Shown: positions 16,262 to 25,127, counted from the first letter of the stretch. The stretch: DNA of 62,960 nt from an uncultured Bacteroidales bacterium (GCA_946184615.1 CAMHFN010000014.1:1-62960), one strand, 5' to 3'. Numbers and translations: made by a program. Notes: generated by a model from the letters alone, not told the origin.

Positions 16262-17321
16262 GTATGAAATAGATATGCTGGACGTTAAGGCGGCAGATGC
16301 TTTTTTAATCCACTTTTGGGATGATGAAACTAATTTTGAATATGTCGTATTGATAGATGGAGGAAACTATCAAGATGGCTCAACCATTGCAAAGTTTATT
16401 CGGAAGCATTATGGAACTGATTTATGCATTGATTTAGCAATCTGTTCTCATTGTGACGAAGATCATTTTGGTGGTATCACTTATTTGTTGGAACAGCAAA
16501 GAGATAACGGGAAAGACAATTTGAAAATTAGTCAAATTTGGATAAACGATCCTGCAAAACATGTTCCTAATGGAGAGATCAAATGGAGTCAAAAGATGAG
16601 TTATTTTACTAAACTAGTAAAAGCAAGGTCTGTTTATGATTTGGATGGTCATGATAATCTTTTTGAAATCATAGACACATTACAACAACAAAAGAAGATA
16701 GTTTGTTATGACCCTTTTTCGGATGCATATTTGGCCGGACAAGTATCATCTTGTGAGTCAAATCTATTTGAAGTAATTGGGCCGACAATTGATTATTATA
16801 GGTCATTAGTTCCAGATTTTAGGAATGACCTTCAGAGAAAGAACGGAGGATATGACTCTGATGAATCACAAGAACAAATCGCAGAATTAAAAGACGGGAA
16901 AATGTTCAGTAAAACTTTAGAGGAAGCTGAAGATGACCCCTCTTCTCATAATAAAAGTAGTGTAATTGTTTTGTTTCAACCGAGTGATGGAAATAAGTTT
17001 TTATTTATGGGAGATGCCTGTCGGGATTCTATAGATCATATCCCTCAAGATTTGATTAATAGTATTCAAAATGTCTATTGGTTAAAAGTTCCACATCATG
17101 GAAGCAAACATAATCTTGACTGTGATATTATAAATCATATACATCCCCAAGTGGCTTTTATTTCAACTGAGAAATATGGACATTATTTAAGTAAGGCGGT
17201 AGTTAATGCGTTAAATAAATTAGGCACAAGAGTTTATTCTACAAATAATAACGGTAGTATGTGCCATCATAAAAACACACCTACTCATAGTGGATATTCA
17301 TCAGCAACACCATTAAAATAA
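16248..17321 (+). CDS. ComEC-like metallo-beta-lactamase-fold hydrolase 1 of the MBL cassette (357 aa)
   Basis: This is an MBL-fold protein without signal peptide or membrane segments. The metal motif is SHCDEDHFGG (H68, D70, D72, H73), the H-x-D-x-D-H form typical of the ComEC/Rec2 C-terminal nuclease domain rather than the classical HxHxDH. Further metal and active-site segments are DGGN (37-40), FLFMGDACRDS and VPHHGSKHN. The fold suggests phosphodiester or other hydrolysis, but the substrate is unknown. It begins inside the end of hsdS and is followed after 6 bases by a membrane protein gene. A second MBL protein downstream shares the PHHGSKHN motif exactly. The trio looks like one cassette embedded in the type I operon, with a defence role inferred from context. 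Confidence 0.8.
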   Translation: MQVTKYEIDMLDVKAADAFLIHFWDDETNFEYVVLIDGGNYQDGSTIAKFIRKHYGTDLCIDLAICSHCDEDHFGGITYLLEQQRDNGKDNLKISQIWINDPAKHVPNGEIKWSQKMSYFTKLVKARSVYDLDGHDNLFEIIDTLQQQKKIVCYDPFSDAYLAGQVSSCESNLFEVIGPTIDYYRSLVPDFRNDLQRKNGGYDSDESQEQIAELKDGKMFSKTLEEAEDDPSSHNKSSVIVLFQPSDGNKFLFMGDACRDSIDHIPQDLINSIQNVYWLKVPHHGSKHNLDCDIINHIHPQVAFISTEKYGHYLSKAVVNALNKLGTRVYSTNNNGSMCHHKNTPTHSGYSSATPLK

Positions 17322-17327
17322 GAGAAT

Positions 17328-17861
17328 ATGGAAACAGTACTAACAAAACTATCAGAAACATTTTCCCATTATGAGATTCTGAACAATCTTATACCTGGTT
17401 CGGCATTATGCTTTATTCTCAGTTACATGGGTTACCCTATTTTGGATTATAGTGTAGGTGTTTGCATAGTGATTTGCTATTTGGTTGGGCTAATCAATAG
17501 CCGGTTTTCTTCATTGGTGGTGGAAGGAATTTGTAGGAAAACGAAACTCATAAAATGGAGAGAGTATGAACAGTATAATTTGGCCAAGAAAGAACGGCCG
17601 TTTTTGGAATCCATACTGGAAAGTGCAAATATGTACCGGGCTTTTCTTTCAGTTTTTCTTATTTCGCTTGTCGCATACGGAATTCAACTGATCCTTCCAA
17701 AGTGTACTTTTATTCAGAAATATGGTTTATGGATATTGCTGTTGTTAATGTTTTTGCTGTTCCTTTTTTCATACAGAAAACAAGTAAACAATTATGTTGT
17801 GAAGAACATCGATGAAGTCCAGAAAAAGCATGATGAATCCACGAGTAATAAAACTAAATAG
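17328..17861 (+). CDS. Four-helix membrane protein of the MBL cassette (177 aa)
   Basis: The family is not recognised. After an amphipathic start (METVLTKLSETFSHYEILNN), hydrophobic segments lie at about 22-42 (IPGSALCFILSYMGYPIL), 43-61 (GVCIVICYLVGLINS), 100-121 (AFLSVFLISLVAYGIQLIL) and 130-148 (GLWILLLLMFLLFLFSY). The middle loop of about 38 residues is charged (CRKTKLIKWREYEQYNLAKK), as is the C-terminal tail (NYVVKNIDEVQKKHDES). The layout of two hairpins with a basic loop recalls small membrane effectors of other defence systems, but I see no specific match to SLATT or similar families. It is sandwiched between the two MBL genes (6 and 51 bases away), which suggests a membrane effector or anchor for them. 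Confidence 0.65.
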   Translation: METVLTKLSETFSHYEILNNLIPGSALCFILSYMGYPILDYSVGVCIVICYLVGLINSRFSSLVVEGICRKTKLIKWREYEQYNLAKKERPFLESILESANMYRAFLSVFLISLVAYGIQLILPKCTFIQKYGLWILLLLMFLLFLFSYRKQVNNYVVKNIDEVQKKHDESTSNKTK

Positions 17862-17912
17862 TATAAAAAATGGAATGATTTCTCAGCGTTAAACGAATAA
17901 AAACAACTAATC

Positions 17913-19130
17913 ATGAAAGTTACACGTATTATTCATCCGATTGGTCAAGGCGGTTTTTATACCGAGACTCTCTCAAATGAAAAGCAAGCAAAAAACTTTG
18001 TCTATGATTGCGGTGGTTTCAATCGTAAACAGAACGCTATGAAAAAGTATTTGGAAAGCTATCTTGATCCAAAATCTGGTGTGAAAGAAATCGAAGCGGT
18101 TTTTATCTCGCACTTTCATGCCGACCATATTAATGGGTTGCAGTACCTTCTTGAGAATGCCAGGGTTAAATACCTGTTTTTGCCACAATTGACGGAAGAC
18201 GTTCTTTTAGAATCATTTGTGTTTAATTATTGCCAAACGGGAACGTATAATCAAGTTAATCGTTTTTTGTTGGATTTGTATGGTAAGTTAAATTCTGATA
18301 ATAGAGATAATAATGAAGAAGGAACAAGGTTTATTCAGGTCAATGAAGCTGATGATAGTAGACTTCCTGAGGATGGATTTAACATCGAAGGAGATGGCGA
18401 TTATGATTTAAACATTGGAGCATGGAATCCTAATCGACGAAATAATCTTAATCTGTTTCAGTTAAAAAGTATTCCCTCTGGTACCATATTGTATTGTGGA
18501 GAATGGTTGTACATTCCATTTAATCCAAAGATTTCACCAGAAAAAAGGGAAAAACTAAGAGAGGAATTAGAAAAAGAATTGGGCGAGAAAATAACGATTG
18601 ATAATCTCTCTAAATTACTCAAAGGAGCAGGGATGAAGAAATGTAAGAAGATTTATGATGATATATTCGGCAATCAACATAACGGTTATTCAATGACTCT
18701 TTTCTCTGGGACCAGGGCATTATATTTGAGAAGAAGAGGATGTAATACACTTTGCAGGTTTGAACGCCGTTTTATTTGCCATGACTATGATTTTTTCGAT
18801 TTATATGAACAGCATTGCGGAAATCCAAATTACCTTTATATGGGCGATTTTGAGCCCCAAAACAATAGTTCTGAATTGAAAAGCTTTTATAATCCTTTTT
18901 GGAAGGAAATAGCATCAATTCAAGTGCCTCATCATGGTTCTAAGCATAATTATAATGAAGCACTTTACAAATATCCAAATAGAGGAATAGTTTCAGTAGG
19001 GAATGACAATCCTTATCATCATCCTGATATTGATACATTAATAAAGATACAAGAACAAGATTGCCATCCTGTCATTGTCACGGAAAATAAAAGCTCAATG
19101 AAGATATATCATTATGAGTGTTTAAATTAA
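17913..19130 (+). CDS. Metallo-beta-lactamase-fold hydrolase 2 of the MBL cassette (405 aa)
   Basis: This is a second MBL-fold protein. It opens MKVTRIIHPIGQGGFYTE and has the classical HxHxDH motif in SHFHADHINGL (H67, H69, D71, H72). It then has YMGDFEP and VPHHGSKHNYN, the last shared with the first MBL protein. A large insertion of about 200 residues (from roughly 100 to 300) separates the metal motifs; it includes a very charged helical stretch (KREKLREELEKELGEK) and a Cys/Arg-rich segment. No signal peptide or membrane helix is seen. Different metal motifs and insertions indicate that the two MBL proteins are not simple duplicates and may act on different steps or form a heteromer (inference). 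An hsdR relic begins 11 bases after the stop. Confidence 0.8.
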   Translation: MKVTRIIHPIGQGGFYTETLSNEKQAKNFVYDCGGFNRKQNAMKKYLESYLDPKSGVKEIEAVFISHFHADHINGLQYLLENARVKYLFLPQLTEDVLLESFVFNYCQTGTYNQVNRFLLDLYGKLNSDNRDNNEEGTRFIQVNEADDSRLPEDGFNIEGDGDYDLNIGAWNPNRRNNLNLFQLKSIPSGTILYCGEWLYIPFNPKISPEKREKLREELEKELGEKITIDNLSKLLKGAGMKKCKKIYDDIFGNQHNGYSMTLFSGTRALYLRRRGCNTLCRFERRFICHDYDFFDLYEQHCGNPNYLYMGDFEPQNNSSELKSFYNPFWKEIASIQVPHHGSKHNYNEALYKYPNRGIVSVGNDNPYHHPDIDTLIKIQEQDCHPVIVTENKSSMKIYHYECLN

Positions 19131-19141
19131 CACAAACCATC

Positions 19142-19228
19142 ATGTCCGAATACACCAACATAGAGCACCCATTTTTCAAAAAGCTTCGTGAAAACCACAT
19201 CAACAACCATTCATACGTATTTCGTTGA
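19142..19228 (+). pseudogene. Relic of the 5' end of hsdR
   Basis: The reading frame MSEYTNIEHPFFKKLREN matches the start of intact hsdR at 21006 (MSEYTNVEHPFLEKLREI) over the first 17 codons and then diverges, ending at a TGA after 28 codons. The position 11 bases after the MBL gene is where hsdR would be expected. It therefore looks like a scar left when the ATPase/PD-(D/E)XK module entered upstream of hsdR. A functional leader peptide is a less likely alternative. Confidence 0.8.
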
Positions 19229-19235
19229 AAAAGTG

Positions 19236-19243
19236 TACTTTTG
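19236..19243 (+). promoter_or_regulatory. Promoter -7 box TACTTTTG of the ATPase/PD-(D/E)XK module
   Basis: This matches TAnnTTTG and lies 24 bases before ATG 19268. It suggests the inserted module brings its own promoter inside the hsd operon. No clear -33 box is seen. Confidence 0.6.
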
Positions 19244-19267
19244 CAAAATAAAACAAAACTCAGTGTT

Positions 19268-20503
19268 ATGAGTCGTATTAAAATAAAGAACTTCGGCCCC
19301 ATTCGGGAAGGTTTCGTTGGGAACGACGGATGGTTAGATATTAGTAAAGTTACCGTGTTTATCGGAAACCAAGGTTCCGGAAAAAGCACGGTAGCCAAAT
19401 TGGTTTCAACATTGTCATGGATTGAAAAGGACCTGTTCAGAAGTGCTGGCACAACAAGCCGCTTCCGCAAGCAGGAGAGAATTTTCAAGAAATATTTGGA
19501 ATACCATCGTATTGACAGTTACTTGAAGGACAATACGGAAATCCAATATGAAGGTGAGGCGTATAGAATAGGCTATAAACCAGGCAGCAATCTTGACATA
19601 CAAGAGTTGCACGGAAACTATAGCTTGCCCAAAATCACGTATTTTCCAGCCGAAAGGAACTTCGTTTCCTCGGTGAAAAAGTCGAGGGGCGGACAGAAAC
19701 TAACCCTTTGGTCGCAGTCGTTGCAGGAATTTAAGGAAACCTTTCAAGAGGCAAAAGAAAGTCTTAGGGAGAAGGAGAACTTTCACTTGCCCATAAGCAA
19801 TGTGGATGTTGAGTACAATAAGTTGAACGATGTTTTGTATGTGAAAGGAACGGATTACAAGATTCAGCTTTCGGACGCCGCCAGTGGTTTCCAGTCGTTC
19901 ATTCCGCTTTTCATCGTTGCAAATTACGTGTCGGGGCTGTTGAAGTCAGAACAAGAAATGGATGAGCAGCAACGAGAGACTTTCAAGAAAGAATCGGCAA
20001 GGATTTTGAATGACAAGACCTACACGGAAGAACAAAAAAGAATACTGCTATCCAACTTGGCGGCTCAATTCAACATCAAACGCACGTTGAACATTATCGA
20101 GGAACCCGAGCAGAACCTGTTCCCGACTTCGCAACAAGGGATGTTGAACAAATTGTTAGAGTATAACAATGCAGTGAAAGAGAACAAGCTGATTCTGACG
20201 ACGCATAGCCCTTATATTATTAACTATCTGATGTTGGCAATAAAAGCTGCCGAAATAGATGAAAAAGCTAACGGGGATGAGACTGTCGCATCAAAACTTT
20301 ATAAAATAGTTCCACAAAAGGCAATGACTCCAATGCAAAATGTTGCCATATATGAGCTTGACGAGAAAACCGGCTCAATATCAATGTTGGAGCAGGCCTA
20401 TGGACTTCCTTCAAATGAGAATTATCTGAACAATTCACTTGGAGAGACTAATATGCTTTTCTCTGAATTGATGGAAATTGAAGATATATGCGACCTACTA
20501 TAG
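19268..20503 (+). CDS. ABC/AAA_21-type ATPase of a two-gene defence-like module (411 aa)
   Basis: The start at ATG 19268 gives the typical opening MSRIKIKNFGPIREGFVG. Walker A is GNQGSGKS (33-40). A coiled or helical insert follows (about 50-200), then a signature-like region LSDAASGFQSFIP, Walker B LNIIEEPEQNLFP (near 275) and a switch THSP near 313. The layout is that of SMC-like or overcoming-lysogenization-defect-type defence ATPases such as PtuA and GajA. The last 16 bases overlap the next gene, so the partner is translationally coupled. It has its own promoter box and sits between an hsdR relic and intact hsdR, so it is an inserted module. A nucleic-acid or phage-protein sensing role is inferred. 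Confidence 0.8.
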   Translation: MSRIKIKNFGPIREGFVGNDGWLDISKVTVFIGNQGSGKSTVAKLVSTLSWIEKDLFRSAGTTSRFRKQERIFKKYLEYHRIDSYLKDNTEIQYEGEAYRIGYKPGSNLDIQELHGNYSLPKITYFPAERNFVSSVKKSRGGQKLTLWSQSLQEFKETFQEAKESLREKENFHLPISNVDVEYNKLNDVLYVKGTDYKIQLSDAASGFQSFIPLFIVANYVSGLLKSEQEMDEQQRETFKKESARILNDKTYTEEQKRILLSNLAAQFNIKRTLNIIEEPEQNLFPTSQQGMLNKLLEYNNAVKENKLILTTHSPYIINYLMLAIKAAEIDEKANGDETVASKLYKIVPQKAMTPMQNVAIYELDEKTGSISMLEQAYGLPSNENYLNNSLGETNMLFSELMEIEDICDLL

Positions 20504-21009
20504 ATTTTTTCAGAGAGGAGAGCAAAACTCATTCTAACAAGAGAGTTTTCGGAATATGCGACGATGATAACACATTACCCGCATATTTGGATGAGGATTT
20601 GTCAAATAAAGACAGCAAGTGGATTGGCGTGATAAATAATGGATCGCAAAAAGAGATTGGTTTTTACCCTGTTGACCATTGTGTAGTGCTAAAGAGAAAA
20701 GATGGTAGTGATGCTCAAAGATGTGAGGGCATCTTAAGACACAACAACACCAATATAGTTTTTACAGAACTAAAAAATAGAGACGCTTCATGGTTGTCAA
20801 AAGCAATGGAACAAGTCATAGAAACAATGTCGTTTTTCTTTGATAATTACGACTCTCAATCATATCAAACAAAGGCATGGATTTGTAACAAGCAATTGAC
20901 AAACCAAAACTATTTTCAACAAATTGCTGAGTTTAAGGAAATGACAAAAGTGTTTTGCCATAAAAACAGAGGTTTTGTCCTATACATAAGAAAAAGCATT
21001 GACTTATGA
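20488..21009 (+). CDS. Putative PD-(D/E)XK nuclease partner of the ATPase (173 aa)
   Basis: This is a small protein without signal or membrane segments, starting MRPTIDFFREESKTHSN. Residues 61-96 hold a plausible PD-(D/E)XK core: P-V-D63, E80 and then strand NIVFTELKNR with E94-x-K96, followed by a helix carrying a conserved-looking Gln (AMEQVIETMSFFF). An acidic patch FGICDDDN lies at 21-28. It overlaps the ATPase gene upstream by 16 bases and shares an ATGA with hsdR downstream, so the module is tightly joined to the operon. It is likely the effector nuclease of the pair. Septu-like systems use an HNH partner instead, so this pair is not Septu. The fold assignment is by eye and moderate. 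Confidence 0.6.
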   Translation: MRPTIDFFREESKTHSNKRVFGICDDDNTLPAYLDEDLSNKDSKWIGVINNGSQKEIGFYPVDHCVVLKRKDGSDAQRCEGILRHNNTNIVFTELKNRDASWLSKAMEQVIETMSFFFDNYDSQSYQTKAWICNKQLTNQNYFQQIAEFKEMTKVFCHKNRGFVLYIRKSIDL

Positions 21010-24000
21010 GTGAATACACCAACGTAGAGCACCCCTTTCTCGAAAAGCTTCGTGAAATCAAGTGGCAAGTGATAGACAAAGGCAATGGCGGCATCCCGCA
21101 AGACCCTGCGGAGAGTATGCGCACCTCGTTCAACGAGATTGTCCTGAAAGAGGAGTTCTACAAGAAGCTGAAAGAGCTGAATGGTTGGATTACCGATGAA
21201 CAAAAGGCTTATTGCTACCGCAAAATCACGGAAATCGACAAGCCGCTCATCGATGCCAACCATGAGATCCACAATATGCTGTTGGAAGGCATTCACCTAC
21301 CCACCAAAAACGAGGTGACGGGCGAGGACAACCCCACGGCCAAAATCATCAACTTTGACAACTACAAGAAAAACTCTTTCATCGCCATCAACCAGTTCCG
21401 CGTCGATACCAACAACACTAAGCCGTTTATCATTCCCGATATTGTCTGCTTTGTGAATGGTCTGCCGTTGGTGGTGATTGAGTGTAAGGATGAGGATGTC
21501 TCGGAACCGATGAGCGAGGCCTACGACCAAATCAAACGCTACGCTAACCAGCGTGTCGAAGACGACCCGTTTTCCGAAGGCATCAAAGAAGGCTGCCAGC
21601 GGCTGTTCCACACCAACCTGTTCAGCGTCATCACCCGTGGCGTGGAGGCACGTTGCGGTACCATCTCCGCCGATTTCGATTTTTATCTCAACTGGAAGGA
21701 TATCTTTCCAGAAGAATACGCCGAAGGCATCAATATCGACCCTGCGGAACGTCAGGAAATCCTTATCAAAGGCATGTTCAATCATGAGATCCTGATTGAC
21801 ATTTTCCGCAACTTCACCCTGTTTATGCACAAAGATGATGGCTTCATCAAAGTCATCTGTCGCTACCAGCAATACCGAGCAGTGGGCAAGATGTTGCGCA
21901 AACTCGAAAGCGGCACCGATTGGAAGAGTCGAAGTGGCGTCATCTGGCACACGCAGGGTAGTGGCAAGTCGCTCACTATGGTGTTTCTTGTCCGCAAGAT
22001 GCGCCATATCCGTGAACTCCACGACTACCGCATCCTCATGGTTGTTGACCGCCACGACCTTGAAAACCAGTTGGCCGAAACCGCCGAATATACAGGTGAG
22101 CTTTGCCAAGATCCCCAAACCAAGAAAATACAGAATATAGTGGAGAATCGTCAGCAGCTTGTGAAGTTGGAAAGCGACACTGCCGACCTCAATTTGGTGA
22201 TGATTCACAAATTCGGAGAAAACAAGGAGTATTCACTTGAATCGCTGATAAAGACGGGCATTGTGCCGAAATTTGAAACGTTTCCGGTCATTAACGAAAG
22301 CTCCAAGATACTGGTGCTTATTGACGAGGCGCATCGTTCGCAAGGTGGCGAGATGGGCGACAACCTTTTCCAAGCCTTCCCCAATGCAGCGCGAATCGGG
22401 TTTACTGGCACACCGCTGATTACGCCACGCCACAAAGCCACCACATGTGAACGCTTCGGGCAGAAGGCCGGCGACTTCATCGACACCTATAAGATGAACG
22501 ATGCCGTGAAAGACCATGCCACGGTCGACATCAAATACATTGGCCGCAAAAGCGACGACGACATTCCTTTCAAGGAAGATTTTGACTATGCTTTTGAGGA
22601 GACTTTCAAAAACCGAACCCAGGAGGAACGCAATGAGATAATGAGGCGTTATGGAACGATGGTTGCATACCTGGAAAGTGCTGACCGTGTGATGAAAAAT
22701 GCCCGCGACATGTTGGAGCACTATATTTCTGAGATTCTTCCGAATGGTTTTAAGGCGCAGGTGGTGGGTGCTTCAATTTTGGCGGCTGTCCGCTATAAGA
22801 TTGCTTTGGAAAGGCTTATCCCTGAGTTTATCCAAAGAGAAGAACTGAAATCAGAGGAGGAACGCGACGAGGTCATGCTGCAACGCCTGAAAATGCTGAA
22901 AGTGCGTGCCGTGGTGTCAAGTATGGGCAACAACGAGCCAGCTATTGTAAGAACCGCGAGAATCGAGGCGAAGACTGACGATGCTATCGTCAATTTCAAA
23001 AAGGACTTCGATGCGGAAAACCCATTGTCGGGTATAGGTATTCTTTGCGTTCGTGATCGTCTGCTGACAGGTTTTGATGCGCCCATCGAACAGGTGATGT
23101 ATCTCGACAAAAACCTGTCGGAACACAACCTGATGCAAGCCATTGCTCGTGTGAACCGCACCAAGAAAGGTAAGACACATGGTTTGGTGGTGGACTATTT
23201 CGGCGTCACCAAGAACCTACACAAGGCCTTGGGCATCTATAGCGCTGAGGAAGAACATGAGGCGGCTGAGGATTTGAAAGAATTTGAGACCTATTTCTCC
23301 GCAATTGAAAAGGAAATCCCTGAACTTGAAATGCGTTACAACAAAATCATCCAACGCTTTGTGGATGAAGGCATTGACAACATCAAGGACTTCCTTGAGC
23401 AGCGCACCGACAAGGAACAGGAAAAGACGATTTGCGAAAAGATAGTCATAGCTGCGAAGAGCATCAAGTTCCGTTCGGAATTGGACGCCTTGTTCCGCTT
23501 GTTCTTCGACATCTTCGACCTGCTTTTCAACGAGCCGAGCACACGCAGTAACTACTATGTCCCTGCCAAACGCATGGCTTATATCGTTTCCCTCATCCGT
23601 TGGCATTACAAGGACGACACGCTTGACCTCAAATGGGCCAGCGAGAAGGTGCGCCGACTTTTGGACAAATACTTGAAATCGGACGGAGTAAGGGAAACTG
23701 TGCCAGAAGTGGACATTTTGTCGGACGATTTCCCGAAGATTGTCAACGACATGTATAACAATCCGCAGACGAAAGCCTCTGCCATGGAACACCAAATCCG
23801 TGAGCGCATCATCATCAAGTTGGGCGAAGGCAAGAATACGGCCCTTTACCAGAAGTTCAAAGACCGTATGGAAAACATCCTCACCACATACGCAGGCAAT
23901 TGGGAGGAGATGATTAGTGAGTTGGAGCGACTGCGTCAGGAGATGGCACATCCTCGTCCCGCAGTGGTTTCGGAGGAAAAAGAACCGTTCTATGACAAGC

Positions 24001-24281
24001 TTTGCCAATGCGCAGGCCTTGATTTTGAGGAGGAACACGAAAAGATTGTTGGCATCACCGACAGGGTTATGACTCTGATATTTGAAGCCATGTCAATACC
24101 TAACATTTGGACAAAATCAACTAATGTGGAAAAACTGCGGGGCGACATGGGCACAATCCTTCGGTTCTCAGGAATCCCAGAATTGAAGCAAAACAGCGAA
24201 TCCATCGTTACAGAGTTGATAAAACTTGCTAAAAGTAACGAAAGCGTTATGAGGAGATGGATGATGAATAATGCACAATGA
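21006..24281 (+). CDS. hsdR: Type I restriction enzyme subunit HsdR
   Basis: HsdR (1091 residues) is the translocating, cleaving subunit that attacks DNA lacking the modification set by HsdM/HsdS. The N-terminal nuclease domain has the PD-(D/E)XK core IPDIVCFVNG with LVVIECKDED (about 143-161) and a downstream QIKRYANQR motif. The superfamily 2 helicase motor has Walker A HTQGSGKS (near 316), the DEAH box LIDEAHRS (near 438), GFTGTPL, and later motifs such as RLLTGFDAP and QAIARVNRT. The C-terminal third is helical. The length is normal. The start at 21006 is supported by the ATGA overlap and the similarity to the relic at 19142. If hsdM is truly broken, this subunit would lack its methyltransferase partner. 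Confidence 0.96.
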   Translation: MSEYTNVEHPFLEKLREIKWQVIDKGNGGIPQDPAESMRTSFNEIVLKEEFYKKLKELNGWITDEQKAYCYRKITEIDKPLIDANHEIHNMLLEGIHLPTKNEVTGEDNPTAKIINFDNYKKNSFIAINQFRVDTNNTKPFIIPDIVCFVNGLPLVVIECKDEDVSEPMSEAYDQIKRYANQRVEDDPFSEGIKEGCQRLFHTNLFSVITRGVEARCGTISADFDFYLNWKDIFPEEYAEGINIDPAERQEILIKGMFNHEILIDIFRNFTLFMHKDDGFIKVICRYQQYRAVGKMLRKLESGTDWKSRSGVIWHTQGSGKSLTMVFLVRKMRHIRELHDYRILMVVDRHDLENQLAETAEYTGELCQDPQTKKIQNIVENRQQLVKLESDTADLNLVMIHKFGENKEYSLESLIKTGIVPKFETFPVINESSKILVLIDEAHRSQGGEMGDNLFQAFPNAARIGFTGTPLITPRHKATTCERFGQKAGDFIDTYKMNDAVKDHATVDIKYIGRKSDDDIPFKEDFDYAFEETFKNRTQEERNEIMRRYGTMVAYLESADRVMKNARDMLEHYISEILPNGFKAQVVGASILAAVRYKIALERLIPEFIQREELKSEEERDEVMLQRLKMLKVRAVVSSMGNNEPAIVRTARIEAKTDDAIVNFKKDFDAENPLSGIGILCVRDRLLTGFDAPIEQVMYLDKNLSEHNLMQAIARVNRTKKGKTHGLVVDYFGVTKNLHKALGIYSAEEEHEAAEDLKEFETYFSAIEKEIPELEMRYNKIIQRFVDEGIDNIKDFLEQRTDKEQEKTICEKIVIAAKSIKFRSELDALFRLFFDIFDLLFNEPSTRSNYYVPAKRMAYIVSLIRWHYKDDTLDLKWASEKVRRLLDKYLKSDGVRETVPEVDILSDDFPKIVNDMYNNPQTKASAMEHQIRERIIIKLGEGKNTALYQKFKDRMENILTTYAGNWEEMISELERLRQEMAHPRPAVVSEEKEPFYDKLCQCAGLDFEEEHEKIVGITDRVMTLIFEAMSIPNIWTKSTNVEKLRGDMGTILRFSGIPELKQNSESIVTELIKLAKSNESVMRRWMMNNAQ

Positions 24282-24964
24282 GAATCGGAGATCTTGACAT
24301 AGAAATCAGACGATCGAAACGCAAGAAAACCATTACGGTCAACATAGAGCGTGACGGCAGCGTGAATGCTGTCGCACCATACGATTGTTCAGAAGAGACC
24401 ATATACAAAGAGTTGTCAGCGCGGGAGTATTTGATTTGCAGGCGTATAGCAAACAGAAAAGCCGTGACGAAAGCACACGTCAACCGTGAATTTGTCAATG
24501 GACAATCTTTTTTGTTCATGGGGCAGTCATACAATCTGATGATTTCTGAAACAGCGAAGCGGGCATTGGAAATCGTTGATGACAAGTTTGTGCTGAGTGA
24601 GAAATATCTGCCAAAGGCAAGGGAAACTTTCATCAAATTTTACAAAAAGCAGGGATTGCCTTACCTCAAAGAGCGCGTTGCCTATTTCTCGGAAAAGGTC
24701 GGACGGGAGCCAGCCTCAATCAAGATAATGGAATTAGGTTCACATTGGGCTTCGTGTACCCCAAGCCATAATGTCAACTTCCATTGGAAGTGCATCATGG
24801 CCAAGCCGATGATTATTGACTATTTGGTCGTCCATGAGCTTACACATCTGAAATATCCCCAGCACACCCGTCAGTTTTGGGATGCAGTTTTCTCTGTAAT
24901 GCCCAATTATAAGGAATGTGAGGATTGGCTGCATAATTATGGAGTAACACTGAGTTTAGATTGA
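24278..24964 (+). CDS. YgjP-type (DUF45/M48) zinc metallopeptidase-like protein
   Basis: This 228-residue protein starts in an ATGA overlap with hsdR. It has the YgjP/DUF45 layout: beta-rich N-terminal part (GDLDIEIRRSKRKKTITVNI), a central helix with FYKKQGLPYLKERV, the WASC motif in LGSHWASCTP, and the zinc-binding VVHELTHLKYPQHTRQFW (HExxH near residue 185 with a third ligand downstream). Such proteins commonly close type I restriction operons in Bacteroidota and other phyla. Some were reported as UTP pyrophosphatases, so the true activity is not settled. It is the last gene of the defence locus; a palindrome lies about 100 bases beyond. Confidence 0.88.
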   Translation: MRIGDLDIEIRRSKRKKTITVNIERDGSVNAVAPYDCSEETIYKELSAREYLICRRIANRKAVTKAHVNREFVNGQSFLFMGQSYNLMISETAKRALEIVDDKFVLSEKYLPKARETFIKFYKKQGLPYLKERVAYFSEKVGREPASIKIMELGSHWASCTPSHNVNFHWKCIMAKPMIIDYLVVHELTHLKYPQHTRQFWDAVFSVMPNYKECEDWLHNYGVTLSLD

Positions 24965-25062
24965 ATAAGCAGTTTCATGACACATAGTGAGAGGATCAAA
25001 AACGCACACATGTAATGAAGATCAAAAGATGCTTTTCGTTCTAAGGTCGCTATTCAATTCCC

Positions 25063-25091
25063 GATAGGTGATATTGTCAAAGGCACCTATC
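25063..25091. repeat. 8-bp palindrome downstream of the hsd operon
   Basis: GATAGGTG and CACCTATC flank 13 bases. There is no T tract, so it is a weak terminator at best, or an operator for the following MBL gene. Confidence 0.4.
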
Positions 25092-25119
25092 TCAGAAAGC
25101 CTATCTGAAAAACTTTTCC

Positions 25120-25127
25120 TACCTTTG
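25120..25127 (+). promoter_or_regulatory. Promoter -7 box TACCTTTG
   Basis: Matches TAnnTTTG and lies 19 bases before the ATG of the exported MBL hydrolase at 25147. Confidence 0.65.
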
